DNA of 64,000 nucleotides, taken from positions 34,391,832-34,455,831 of the forward strand of contig NC_135549.1 in the NCBI RefSeq assembly GCF_964340395.1. Reading direction: 5' to 3'. Shown one piece after another: positions 51,301 to 63,540 of the stretch. Under the pieces are notes generated by a model. It was not told where the DNA came from. It searched no databases and worked only from the letters and a program-made list of their open reading frames with translations. Each line of letters opens with the position of its first letter. Within the stretch, counting starts at the first letter, position 1. The position numbers were made by a program, and so were the translations under genes. The stretch is from Glandiceps talaboti (lineage: Eukaryota > Hemichordata > Enteropneusta > Spengelidae).

Positions 51301-52466
51301 CAATGGTAACTCTTGTACCTGAATGATAAGTGAATTATCCTATCCCTATCAATGGTAACTATTGTACCTGAATGATAAGTGAATATTCATATCCCTATCA
51401 ATGATAACTATTGTACCTGAATGATAAGTGAATAATCCTATCCCTATCAATGGTAACTGTTGTACCTGAATGATAAGTGAATAATCCTATCCCTATCAAT
51501 GGTAACTGTTGTACCTGAATGATAAGTGAATAATCCTATCCCTATCAATGGTAACTATTGTACCTGAATGATGAGTGAATAATCCTATCCCTATCAATGG
51601 TAACTGTTGTACCTGAATGATAAGTGAATAATCATATCTCTATCAATGGTAACTGTTGTACCTGAATGATAAGTGTATAATCCTATCTCTATCAATGGTA
51701 ACTGTTGTACCTGAATGATAAGTGAATAATCCTATCCCTATCAATGATAACTGTTGTACCTGAATGATAAGTGAATAATCCTATCTCTATCAATGGTAAC
51801 TATTGTGCCTGAATGATAAGTTAATAATCCTATCTCTATCAATGGTAACCGTTGTACCTGAATGATAAGTGTATAATCCTATCTCTATCAATGTTAACTA
51901 ATGTACCTGAATGATAAGTGAATACTCCTATCCCTATCAATGGTAACTGTTGTACCTGAATGATAAGTGAATACTCCCATCCCTATCAATGGTAACTGTT
52001 GTACCTGAATGATAAGTGAATAATCACATCCCTATCAATGGTAACTATTGTACCTGAATGATAAGTGAATAATCCTATCCCTATCAATGGTAACTGTTGT
52101 ACCTGAATGATAAGTGAATAATCCTATCCCTATCAATGGTAACTGTTGTACCTGAATGATAAGTGAATAATCCTATCCCTATCAATGGTAACTGTTGTAC
52201 CTGAATGATAAGTGAATTATCCTATCTCTAACAATGGTAACTGTTGTACCTGAATGATAAGTGAATAATCCTATCTCTATCAATGTTAACTGTTGTACCT
52301 GAATGATAAGTGAATTATCCTATCTCTAACAATGGTAACTGTTGTACCTGAATGATAAGTGAATAATCCTATCCCTATCAATGGTAACTGTTGTACCTGA
52401 ATGATAAGTGAATTATCCTATCTCTAACAATGGTAACTATTGTACCTGAATGATAAGTGAATAATC
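42325..52466. repeat. Minisatellite, 49-bp unit, about 207 copies, with higher-order repeats
   Basis: The unit contains TATCCCTATCAATGGTAAC then 'tgttgtacctgaatgataag' and 'tgaataatcc'. Variant markers recur at exact multiples of 49: 'gtaactgttttacc' at 45479, 45871 (8 units) and 47145 (26 units); 'ccagaatgg' at 46618, 47892 (26 units), 48382 (10 units) and 48676 (6 units); 'gaacgataag' at 46131 and 47405 (26 units). So a 1274-bp block has been duplicated as a higher-order unit. The period is not a multiple of three and all frames have stops. No other sequence interrupts 10.1 kb. Confidence 0.98.
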
Positions 52467-52715
52467 TAACTAACTAACTGGATGACTGTAATAAAATAAC
52501 TGGATGACTGTAATCCACTAATGGATGATTTATATAATTGAATTGAAAAATGGAATATTGTCAGAAGATCAATGAGAACTGTTGACGAATTATGCGGTTA
52601 TAAAACACTAGTAAGCTCTGATTATGATATTATAATTAAGCAGATATGTAACTTGTGATAATAGGAAGTTAAAAAACACATTGAAGAACCATCAACCAAA
52701 TAGTTTTTTTGTCAT

Positions 52716-53376
52716 TTAAACCTTTTTTATTTCAACATTTTCAACTGCTGCAATAAGTGTATCATTTGTTACCTTCTTTGGACATTTATGTCTCATATCA
52801 ATATGCTTACTAATAGTCAAACCACCACTTAACAAGGCCAACGCTGGACCAAAACTATAGGCTAATGATCCAGTTAATTTCTTCAACTCTGTATTTACTA
52901 AAAAGTTAGCTTTTAAATCATCAGAAAGTTTATCTGCATCATCGATTGGTAACACAAAACTAAATAGTTTACTAGATCCATTTAAAAACCCATCTACAAT
53001 ATTATCAGAAACAAGTGTACTATATGTTGATTCGTACAGTTTGTAATATTTATTAATATCAGTTTCTGACATATTATTGATATCATGTAATGTATTAAAA
53101 TGTCATTCCTAAAAATGCATTTGATTGACCAGATGCTACTATACAACCCAATTTACTTCTATATTGTTCACAGTTGTCATCAACTACTATTGGATCTATT
53201 TTCTGGTTTTTTTGTCTACCTCTACTGGGGTTTTTAACCGGTTCTTTATCAATAATACCAACATCATTTATTTTTGCCCAACTCATATAATTATATATAT
53301 ATTTTATTTGATAAATTCCATAAATGAAAAATAATTTAATTAAAATTGATAAAAACGTGTTAATTAATAATTCCAT
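52716..53376 (-). pseudogene. Divergent small gene of the virus-like element, probably broken by a frameshift
   Basis: Two minus-strand frames follow each other: 53376-53095 (93 codons; hydrophobic first 30 residues, with a second possible ATG at 53286) and 53072-52716 (118 codons). They are in different frames, and the stop of the first falls at a run of four T on the minus strand (about 53098-53101). One base fewer there would merge them without a further stop, so they were probably one gene of about 170-220 codons. The second part has a Gly/Ala/Leu-rich segment (about residues 68-87) that could be a membrane or virion-associated helix. No homologue recognised. Confidence 0.5.
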
Positions 53377-53469
53377 TTATTACATTATGAATTTTATTTC
53401 ATATGGATGTCTTAATCTGAATATTAATTTACTAAATGGTTGCGATTTTAACTGATTAATATATTTATT

Positions 53470-54880
53470 AATTTCATGCAATTGAAGATGAAGTTAAAAC
53501 ATTAAAAGTATCTGATAAATATCGGATAAGAGATACCATAATACATAAGAACAAGGCAATATTTATTAATAATTTAAATGATATAGTAACATACAGTAAA
53601 AATATAGATGATAGTCAAAATAATGAAATTATTACTTTTGTGTATAATAATTTGGAAAATCTAGTATTTGAAATGATAAACAATAAACCCTCTTATATCC
53701 CCGATATTCATTTTATATCTGATCAAATACAAACTATTAGTTTCAAAATAAGTAATATATTCGCAATTATTACAAAAAGTGATATCAAAAGCCCAGATGA
53801 CTCACATATATCATCAGGGTTGTGAATATGAACTATTCCATAAAAATGATGATGAGTTTTACCATGGTTTAATCTGTACAGAAAATCTATCATATCATAA
53901 TCCACAAACTAAAATAATTGAGAAAGAATATCCAATGGGGCCTCAAAGTGGTTATTTCGACAAGTATTGCTACCACCAAGCTTTTATTGGGATTGATTCA
54001 CGAAAAGCTTATACATCTGATTTCATGGATATTGAAAAATACCCAGTGTTTGGTTATTTTGACATTTGGCAGAAATATGATAATCATACCATTGGAGATT
54101 ATACACAATATAATGTTAAATGTGAGGGCAATGTAATATTATTCCCCAGTTTTTTTTTTATATAGCAGATGTTATGGATATAAGTTAAATAGAATTCCAA
54201 AGAATATTATTTATAAAATTATATATTATCGTAAACCATCAACATTAAATAATAGTAATTCCACTGAGCTAGTAGATAGATTATGGACTGCAGATATGGA
54301 TATATGTAATAAAAAATATATTTGTAACCGTAACCTAGGATTAATTGAAAAGAAACAGAATAAAAAAACCATATCAAAAGTATTTAAATCTTATAACGAA
54401 GCATTTACATATCAAAGTTATTTCAAAAAAGGAGATATATATACCATAACAGATGGGGATGGTTGGAAAGATATTTATAAAGATGAGAAATTTATAGGAC
54501 GTGCAAAAAATAAAACACTAGTAAAAAAATTATATATTTTATGCATCACAGCTGAGACAGAATTATCAAATGGATTACACCCAATATAAGATATGATATA
54601 CGATATTAGAAGTTTGAAGAATTATAAAGCATACATGAGATTGGTGAAAAATGGTATAACACCAATTGGAATTAAAACTGATTCTTTATTTATAGAAAAT
54701 TTAGAGATTAAAAAAGGTGTACAATTATTTAACTTTGCAGATGAGATTGGTGGGTATAAAATTGAGTTCAATAAATGGGTGACAGATACCCATGTAACAC
54801 AGAAAATCAACGAATGTATTAAAATAGATAATGTAAAAATTATTAAACATACAATTAAAAATGAATGGATTACAACAGGG
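53470..54880 (+). pseudogene. Family-B-like DNA polymerase region (broken)
   Basis: Three palm-domain signatures appear in the right order. Motif A: GIDSRKAYTS (about 53988-54017). Motif B: a K...N...GLIEKK block (about 54311-54350). Motif C: GIKTDSLF (about 54667-54690). The reading frame changes between 53779 and 53825, and again at a T run near 54150, and has an in-frame TAA at 54587-54589, so it cannot be expressed as one protein. No ATG is seen near the 5' end; coding sense is visible from about 53470. Motif C has Lys where family-B enzymes usually have the first Asp of DTD. Identification is by motif order only. Confidence 0.55.
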
Positions 54881-55860
54881 ATTAATACAGTATTACATAA
54901 ACATAATACTATGATATTAGGGAGTATCCCTGGAGTTGGTAAAACATACACATCGTCAATATATTATTTGTCTCACCATACAACAAGTTATGTCAACAAC
55001 TGAGAAAAATTAGGAAACATTGCTATAACTCTTAACATGTTATTAGGTATCAAAATAGACGACAATACACATACAAAAATGGCACAGTATAACGTTTCAG
55101 ACTATGATTGTATACTTTTTGACGAGATATTGTTATATAACCCATATCAACTATACCTAATTAAGAACTTTATTGACAAACATATGGATAAAAGAATACT
55201 AGCAACAGGTGATTGTGATCAGCGTAAACCATTTTCATTTGGTGTAAACAACGTAACAAACAAAGCTAATTATCAAATGTTTTGTATAAACCAGATGTTC
55301 CCTAATCAAATAACATTGAATGAAAATAAACGATTGAAAACTGCCTCAGACAAACAAAAACTTATATCGTTAAAAGAGGACTTATTGATACATCTAATGA
55401 TGTATTGAAGTGTTTAAAAAACATGGGATTAAAATTATAAACAATATGAAGGACATAACCACTACAAATAATATATGTTTATTCAACTTCAGATGCGAAC
55501 AGGTAAATAACCATATCAGAAAGAACATTATGAAGAAGAAAAAAGAATTTTGGAAAGGCGTTGAACTGGTATGCAAGAAACATTATAAATCTACAAAGAA
55601 AAGATTATATATCAATTACCATTATAAATTAAAATCAAAAGGTGAAAAGTTTTTTATAGTCACAGAGTTAGTTGAACAAAAAGATATTGTACTTGACCTT
55701 AATAAACTTAGCCATTTCAAACTTTCATATGCAAATACATGCGGCAGTGTCCAAGGTATGACTATTAAAGAAATTTCACTATTTTTGATTGCAACACACC
55801 CTATGTGGATAGATATTTTATATGGACGGCCATATCTAGAACCGATGATTTACAAAAAGT
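54881..55860 (+). pseudogene. Superfamily 1 helicase region (broken)
   Basis: Continues the polymerase frame. Walker A IPGVGKT ends at about 54946; motif II FDEI at about 55118-55129; motif III ATGDCDQRKPF at about 55201-55233; a motif IV-like NFRCEQVNNHIR at about 55483-55518; motif V SVQGMTIKE at about 55746-55772; motif VI WTAISRTDD at about 55823-55849. All core SF1 (Pif1/RecD-like) motifs are present in order. Breaks: in-frame TGA at 55001-55003, one or two small indels at 55385-55410, and a frame change between about 55805 and 55823. It would unwind DNA ahead of the linked polymerase. Confidence 0.7.
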
Positions 55861-56435
55861 CCAAATATTTGAACATGGTTACAACGAGGTCATGAATTTA
55901 AAACGATCATGGACCATGTTATATTTTAAAAATAAGATCACGGGGTATAAGCAACAGGACAAGAAAATGAACAGAGACACAACGGATAAAGAATATATCG
56001 ATTTGGATTGGATTAAGCTGCAGTTCAGAGATAATAAAACATGTCCATTGTGTAAATGTATGTACGAAACTATTATAAAAGGTGACAACACGATAAAAAG
56101 TAATATAACAGTCGATAGAATTAATAATAATTTACCTCATATAAAATCCAATTGTCAGCTTATGTGCTTGGTAACAGGACAAAACATTAAATGGATATTA
56201 TCAACCAACCTAATAAATGGTATCGGCTTAATATACCCTCTATGTTGATAGAATTGATAATAACTTACCTCATATAAAATCCAACTGTAAACTTACATGT
56301 GTAAATTGTAATAAAACAAAACATAATACACCACAACCACCACCACCACCACAAAAACAACAACCTGAATCAATACACCTTAAGGCACCTTTAATGAAAT
56401 ATCCCAATCCCACTCCATTTCTCCTTATACCATAA
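55861..56435 (+). pseudogene. HNH-type nuclease domain, with 3' part duplicated
   Basis: After helicase motif VI in the same frame: CPLC (56042-56053), then VDRINNNLPHIKSN (about 56110-56151) and a Cys, the arrangement of zinc-finger HNH / endonuclease VII-like domains. The frame ends at 56248 after degenerating past the HNH core. A second copy of the DRI..NLPHIKSNC block starts at 56244 in another frame. It retains the CVNCN pair missing from copy 1, then a Pro/Gln-rich tail, stopping at 56433-56435. So the 3' end was duplicated or patched by recombination between related copies. Confidence 0.65.
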
Positions 56436-56690
56436 TATTGAGATATATAATTATTTTTATTGAACTTTTATATTGAATAAAACCATAAGATATAGTGGCC
56501 GTCCATTCGTTTCACTCATTACCCCCACCAGGCCACTCATTTTTTAACGTTCGTAACATAATTATTGTATAAAACCTTTTTAGTTAAAAACAATTTTTAA
56601 TATTCATATCGAATTTAAAAATTTAAAAAAACCTTTTAACTGGTTATACGAGATGGACTATATAATTGTTCCAGCTCCTTTCACTTACAG
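56436..56690. other. AT-rich 3' flank of the virus-like element
   Basis: Contains an AATAAA at about 56476, a plausible polyadenylation signal for the replication gene, and no open frame. Confidence 0.4.
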
Positions 56691-56905
56691 GGTTGTAGAG
56701 TGGGGCCATATAGCAAGGTATTTTATAAAAGGCATATAACACACGAGTGTGTTATACATCTTTTATAAAAATACCTCTGTTAGAGTGGGGTTGTAGAGTG
56801 GGGCCATATAGCAAGGTATTTTATAAAAGGCATATAACACACGAGTGTGTTATAATACATCTTTTATAAAAAAAAAATACCTCTGTTAGAGTGGGGTTGT
56901 AGAGT
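56691..56905. repeat. Two tandem ~98-106-bp hairpin units plus start of a third
   Basis: Each unit runs 'ggttgtagagtggggccata', 'gcaaggtattttataaaagg', then TATAACACAC-GA-GTGTGTTATA, then 'cttttataaaa...atacctctg'. The flanks also pair (AAGGTATTTTATAAAA against TTTTATAAAA.TACCTC), giving a ~30-bp stem per unit. Starts at 56691, 56789 and a third partial unit at 56895. Confidence 0.9.
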
Positions 56906-56938
56906 GGGCCTTATAAAACCTGACCTACTGTAGCCTTA

Positions 56939-57072
56939 TGGTATACTGTATGGTATATTATATAGTATATTATATGGTATATTATATAGTATATTATATG
57001 GTATGTTATATAGTATATTATATGGTATGTTATATGGTATGTTATATGGTATGTTATATGGTATGTTATATA
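56939..57072. repeat. 12-bp tandem repeat (TATATGGTATGT-type)
   Basis: Units alternate 'tatatggtatgt', 'tatatagtatat' and 'tatatggtatat'. Simple sequence; the repeating PYNI peptide in one minus frame is an artefact. Confidence 0.95.
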
Positions 57073-57116
57073 ATTTTATAAAATTATCAATGTACGTCCT
57101 GGTCCCTTCTAACTTT

Positions 57117-57118
<2 letters not shown>

Positions 57119-57151
<33 letters not shown>
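57119..57151 (-). other. Poly(A) tail of the LINE (poly-T on plus strand)
   Basis: 33 consecutive T on the plus strand, lying directly beyond the 3' UTR of the minus-strand LINE; the long uninterrupted tail suggests a fairly recent insertion. Confidence 0.85.
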
Positions 57152-57153
<2 letters not shown>

Positions 57154-60100
57154 GTACAAAACAAAGAAGTATACAGCACACAAGGAAAAATAGAACAAAA
57201 AGAATATAAAGAAAGGCCAGAGAAAATTTGACTTGCATCTAAAGAGTTTGATTTTGTGGAAAAAAAAAACCAGCAGCTTAACTTCAACTAATTACGTGTT
57301 CGTATTTACACAAAATTGGTGCAAAGGTAGCCACTTCATTTGATGGAAATTTACTTTATCATTTGCCCTAGCATTAAATAGTTCTATATTATATATGTTA
57401 CAAAGTAATAAATTGAATTCCCTAAAGGATGGTTTCTGTTCCTTTAATTTTACCCAGTAGATATATTTCCGAATAACTAAAGAAACAAAATTTATAATCA
57501 TTCTTTCTTGTGGGTCACCAAGAATCATACATAGCTTAGACGGAAATGACGACAAACTTAGCGAATTACCCATTACATTGATAACTTCGCCCCACAGGGC
57601 CTTAGTATCCTTACATTTAAAAAAAAGGTGTTCCAACGTTTCTGGTTCTTCTTGACAATCCCACAAAGATATTTTGGGTACTTTGCTGGATTATAATGAT
57701 GAAGTTGCTGATTTGTATAAAGAATATTATGTAAAAGCTTGAATTGGAATTCTCTTGACTTACTTTCATTGGAAACTTTAAAACTAAGCTCATACAACTC
57801 TTTCCAATTTAGGCCAGTGAAAGTTTAACATTTCTCAAGGGATTCCTCAGTGTTTGGCTTAACAATTCTATTTTCTAAAAGTTTACTCTTTAGAACCGTC
57901 TAAATTCTTTCATTTCCAATATTAATATAGATATCGTTAGTTGGATGCCCTAACTGCTTAGCTTTTAAAAAATCTGGGATAGAATGTATCAATCCCATCC
58001 ATTTCAGTTTGTGATTTAAAGTCATCCCCTTCTGTTCAAATATATGCCATGGAACTAACGATTGGCCATGAAAAAAATCCGACACAGAGGAAAAACCCAC
58101 TTCCTGGAATTTGCCATAGAACACAGACTTCCTATCTACTAAGATGTGTTTATTATTCCAAATCAACTGATCATGATCCTTGTCCCCCAAGTTATTTACT
58201 TCGGACCAAATATCCAGACACTCACCGATGAAATCTGTCAGGTACACAGGTAAAAGCGTTCTTTTAAAGTTACATTTCAATAAAAGCGGTCCCCCAACGT
58301 TCTTAACCTTATCAAGTACTAACATTTTCCAAGGGTGAATACAATCACTACAAAATAATTGCTTAAGTATAAGAATCCTTTGAGCAATCTTCATAAGAAA
58401 AAGGTCAGGCATTTTGAGACCACCATGGCCCACCTCCCTAATCATAACTTTTCTAGCAACCCTATCCCTTCCCTCCCATAGAAAATCATAAATTAATTTG
58501 TGTATTTCATTTATTATGTCATTTGGTATCGTCGTATTAATCAGAATATAGGTCAGTTTCGAGAGCGCTAATGTTTTTATAACTTGAATTTTTCCAATAA
58601 GACTTAATTTTCTACATTTCCATTGCTTTAATATATTTTTTTAGATTTTCTATTGGTTTTGTAAGATTCTCCAATTGGGCAGCAGCTTTATTGTGTGAAA
58701 AATGTATACCAACAATTTTAATGGTTGAGGTGGGCCATCTGACCCCGAAATGCCTGTCCTTCCGGGTGCTCCAGTTACCAAGCCAGACAGCTTCACATTT
58801 CTCAATATTAATCTTTAAACCTGAAATATCGTCAAACTTTCCAAGGACTTTAAACAGAACGTTGGCTGACTCCACAGAGTCTAAAAAACATGTCATATCG
58901 TCGGCAAAAGCAGATTCTTTGGCTTCAAAACCTGGGACCCTTATACCCTTAATATCTGAATTAGATTTAATAGAAAATAACAGTGTTTCTAAAACCAAAA
59001 TAAAAAGAAGAGGAGATAGGGGGTCTCCTTGCCTGACTCCCTGTTCGATTCTAAAATAGCCGGTACTATATCCATTATTCATAACCGTGCATTCAATATT
59101 ACAATATAAAGCTTTGACCCACTTAATAAAAGAAGCGCCAAAATTGAAATGATCCAGAACTTTAAAAAGAAATTCCCAGCACACCATGTCAAAGGCTTTT
59201 TCGAAGTCAATTGCCAATAAAATACCTGGTATTGATCTTTCTGAAGTATAATGGAAAATTTCATCAATAAATCTGATATAGTCACCAATTTGTCTACCTT
59301 TTACAAAAGCCGACTGAGTTATTCCTATAATAGATGGAAGGGTTTGTTCCATTCGTCGAGCCAAACATTTAGACACAAGTTTCATATCAAAATTCATTAA
59401 GGAGATGGGCCTCCAATTCTTTAGAAATTGTTGGTCTCTACCTGGTTTCTCTATTAAAGTGATTATACTTTGTCTCTGTGAGTTGGAAAATTCTCCACGA
59501 AAATAACCCAAATTTAAAGCATCTAAAACAAACTGGCCTACAACTGGCCAAAAAGTAACATAAAATTCCTTTGTCAGACCATCATTACCTGGACTTTTAC
59601 TTTTAGGAAACGTGTTTAAGACCTGGTATAACTCATCCATGGTTAATGGACCATCACAAATATTACTCTGCTCTGGAAGTAGCCTTGGTAGATCCTGGCT
59701 CAAGAAATCTTTCATTTTAGATGCAACGGTATTACTTTTCCTATATAAATCTAAATAAAATACCTTAATTTCCTTGAGAATCTCACTAGGCTTTTCTAAA
59801 GTGTTGGTTTCTTTATTCTTCAACCTCCGAATAATTGTTTTATTTTTCTTTGCCTTTTCCAGACCAAGAAAATACTTGTTATTTTTTTCACCTTTTTCAT
59901 ACCACAGAGCACGTGAACGAATAATGGAACCTTGCATAATATAATCATATTCGTTTTCTAGCTCTCCCTTGGCTACTTCCAGATGTCTATAATTTTCTTC
60001 ACTTGGAGTGTCAGAACAAATGTTATCCAAATTCTTAACTTTACTTTCAAGATCTGCAATCTTATCCCTTCTAAGTTTAGCTTTTTCTTTGCTATATGTG

Positions 60101-60733
60101 ATAGTAAATTCACGAATTTTAAACTTTAAAAACTCCCAAATAATGATCTTATTTTCACTACTACAATTATGAGCCCACAAATCAATACTATCACATAGGT
60201 TTCTTGTAAACCTTTCATCATGAATAAGACTTTCATTAAATTTCCAATGACCTGGGCCACGCCTACAATTGTCGTTCTGTAAAATTAATGAAACAGCTGA
60301 ATGATCGGAATCCACACCTGGAATTATCTCAATTGTTTTCACACTTTCTGGCAAGCAATCAGAAATCAAAAAATAATCTAATCTACTTTGAATCAAACTT
60401 GGAAGGCGTCGCCGCCAAGTAAAACCTTTCTTATCCCCATGAAAAACCCGCCAAATGTCGATCAATTCATGATTCACCAACATCTGATCTATTTGCTGAA
60501 TAGAGTTCTTCCAAGTTTTGGGGTTCCCTCCTGATCTATCAAGATGCACATCAAGAGCAAAGTTGAAATCCCCCCCGAAAATCACAAAAGTAGAAGGGTC
60601 AGAGCAGTTTTCAGTCAACAGCTTTGCAATGGTCTTCATGAATGAATTGTGGTTTTGTTCAACATTTGGAGCATACACATTTAGGAGAATGTAGGGAGAA
60701 TCATCCGACTCAGCGGCAATGAAAATAACTGAA
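57152..60733 (-). mobile_element. Tx1/L1-like non-LTR retrotransposon, 5'-truncated
   Basis: On the minus strand, in order: the C-terminal part of an APE-type endonuclease (FGGDFNFALDV, SRLDYFLIS, DSDHSAVSL), a reverse transcriptase (KSPGNDGLTKEFY, NWRPISLMNFD, LAIDFEKAFD, GVRQGDPLSPLLF, catalytic FADD), and a C-terminal zinc-binding RVT segment (ETLEHLFFKC, about 57630). Coding is broken by a frameshift near 58615, stops at about 57900 and 57814, and another frameshift near 57665. It begins at about 60733 inside the endonuclease, so the 5' end and any ORF1 are missing. A 3' UTR of ~140 bp and poly(A) follow. FADD instead of YADD and the endonuclease style fit the L1/Tx1 group. It is inactive. 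Confidence 0.9.
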
Positions 60734-60746
60734 GTTTATGTACTAC

Positions 60747-61126
<380 letters not shown>

Positions 61127-61133
<7 letters not shown>

Positions 61134-61150
61134 ATATATATATATATATA
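61127..61150. repeat. (TA)n microsatellite
   Basis: Short TA run directly to the right of the inverted repeat. Confidence 0.9.
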
Positions 61151-61216
61151 CATATAATTTCATTCTTCTTTCGCCAAGTAGAGTGCTCGATCACCTTGGA
61201 GAGCTATCATACATAA

Positions 61217-61407
<191 letters not shown>

Positions 61408-61530
61408 GAGATGACTAAATTGGCACTAGCACTGTGGCCCAGCGAAGATCTCAATTGTCCAGTATTCCCCGAAGCATTTAGGCACTAATATTTGATTGAC
61501 AGCTACGGTAGGGGTAGCGATGACTCAGAT

Positions 61531-62180
61531 TTTCACAAAACCCCTTTGGTCTCTACTTACGATTTTTCAGACAGATTGGTGTGCATTTGAAAAAGTTGAA
61601 CATGAGCCGAGCAAAGTTTAGTTGTCATAAAATAATGTTGCAAAGTTTAGTGAAAAGAATATGGATTTCAAGTTTTTCTGATATGAGCGTAGTAGTACTG
61701 TACTGACTGTGGTGAGTGTCCTTGGAACACATATCGCTGACCTGTTGATAGCATTATTTGCTGACGGGTACGGGTATTACACTAAAATATACGGAATAAC
61801 TCGAAACTCTCAATTTTATTTGCCACACAGCTTTCATGAAATTAAAGACTGATTTTGTGAAAGCAAATGCTAGGGCAGTCTGTATGTATTACGTGTAATT
61901 TACTTACAGAATAACGAAGTTGGAGGTCTGTATTTATGTAGGTGTACATGGTAAAATGTGCCGGTTTATAAATTACAATAGTTTTCTTAATGAGTTTTAA
62001 CAACATAGTCAGCGATAGCACATCATTTTCCAGAAAAGAATTTTAAAAATGGGAAATCTAAAACCAAGAGATTTTTTACAAAACCCCTTTCGTCTCTATT
62101 TATGAATTTTCAGACTGATTGGTGTGCATTTGAAAAAGTTAAACGTGAGCAAAGTTCAGTTGTCATAAAATAACACGGCC
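61531..62180. repeat. Diverged direct duplication, ~540-bp offset
   Basis: 'acaaaacccctttggtctct', 'gattggtgtgcatttgaaaa' and 'agttgtcataaaataa' near 61535-61635 recur near 62075-62175 in the same order. No coding frame. The DNA from 62190 to 62900 shows no recognised feature. Confidence 0.8.
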
Positions 62181-62903
62181 TTTGTTTTTCTATGGGAAAT
62201 CTGACATAGTATTCGGAAGTAAATGTCAAATTCGCACTCCTACAATCGCTTGATTTAATTTTTTTTTATCTTCGCATTTCTTGCGATTTTGAGATTTTAA
62301 GTCATTTGAATCTCTTCTAAAATCGTATGGTTTGTGATTTGATTTGATCGCAATCGAAAATGCGATGTCATTGTGCTGGCATGCCATAAAGTTGACTTGA
62401 CCTGTGAGGCTGTGTCATAACTTCTGCTACTGTAAAACGTTGTAAGAACATTGTTTCATTTATTACAAATTGTACTTTCATGAATAGCCGATAACATGTA
62501 ATAATATATTAATCCGAATGCAAAAACGTACCTGAAATTATGAAATGTACGGCATACATGTGGAGTGCATAGGTCATTCCAGACATGATGATATTGTTAC
62601 ACTGTGTAACATTGTATCACATTCACAAGGTGTTTACGTGTGCATCTGCACAGCGCGTGCGTACTAAAACAACACAAATAAAAGGTCACAACCTTGATGG
62701 TGACACAACTGTGAAATCATGGATAATTTATCAATATTCCCTTAAAAATGGAAGGTATGGAAGGCTTCTCATCCTCAACTATATGCAGCAGCATTGTGTT
62801 CAATCATAACTCAACTAACGGTTTCCTTGAACACAACTTTGGATGGATATCTTGGTACAGGAGTGTCAATGTTGTGTCAAACTGGACCTTATTACTCAGT
62901 CAA

Positions 62904-63365
62904 AGACCCACATAATCGAATGTTACATCGCTTATCCATCATGATCATGTCATATATTCAACTGAAGTTTATGTACTACGTGTGCATATATATATATATA
63001 ATTTACACTGCCAAGAAAGGAAAGTTGAACTTTGTTCATAGCAAAAGGTATGTAGAGCTGATGACTTCGATAACGTACATGTTTGTAAATGTCAGCGCAA
63101 CTGAAAAGGACAAGAATATGTCAAGATGGGGTTGTATTTTCAAGCTGAGTAATTTGTATTAAATCGTAATTTCACACAGTATATCTTTATTTCTGTGTTA
63201 TGCTGTCATTATTGCTAACGGTTGCAGGCTTTTACATGTAATATTTAACAGAAAACTAGCGAAGGCCAGTAATTTTCTTCACATTCCCGCACACCAGTTT
63301 GTTTATGTGTGTACATATAGCACCCTCCTTGCGCGTGACATGTTATAATGTAGTCGGCTCGGTCG
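62904..63365. repeat. 637-bp-period direct duplication, copy 1
   Basis: Essentially identical to 63541-64000, differing by a (TA)n length change and one G/A near 63308 versus 63943. It includes 'actgaagtttatgtactacg', a segment also found at about 60730 beside the LINE end. Confidence 0.95.
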
Positions 63366-63540
63366 GCCCTTCGAAATTTGGGATCGTAATTAGACCTTGT
63401 AATCGGCACAGATTTCCTGGCATACATGTTAAGCTTTTACGGCCACTCAGTTTGTGACTCATTTCATATTTTATTTGGACTTGGAGTAACAAAATATTTG
63501 GTATTTTATTAGCAAACCCATTCGTTTGTAGGTGTATGTC

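Larger units (their letters stand above)
52480..56905. mobile_element. Decayed virus-like / self-replicating element (PolB + SF1 helicase + HNH)
   Basis: A ~4 kb block, markedly more AT-rich than its surroundings and using AT-ending codons. It holds one broken plus-strand replication-protein region (53470-56435) and a divergent minus-strand gene (52716-53376), with a ~90-bp intergenic region between. Hairpin repeats (56691-56905) lie beyond its right end and could be terminal or internal to it. Such a combination is characteristic of DNA viruses or self-synthesising elements rather than host genes. I cannot name a family; distant Polinton/adintovirus-type kinship is possible but not shown. 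Boundaries are approximate and no target duplication was found. Confidence 0.6.

Noticed and set aside
42325-52466. CRISPR-like array
   Set aside because: There are no unique spacers; units are contiguous variants of one sequence, in eukaryotic DNA.
56936-57238. 100-codon minus-strand frame with PYNI repeats
   Set aside because: Encoded by the 12-bp repeat and the poly-T tail of the LINE.
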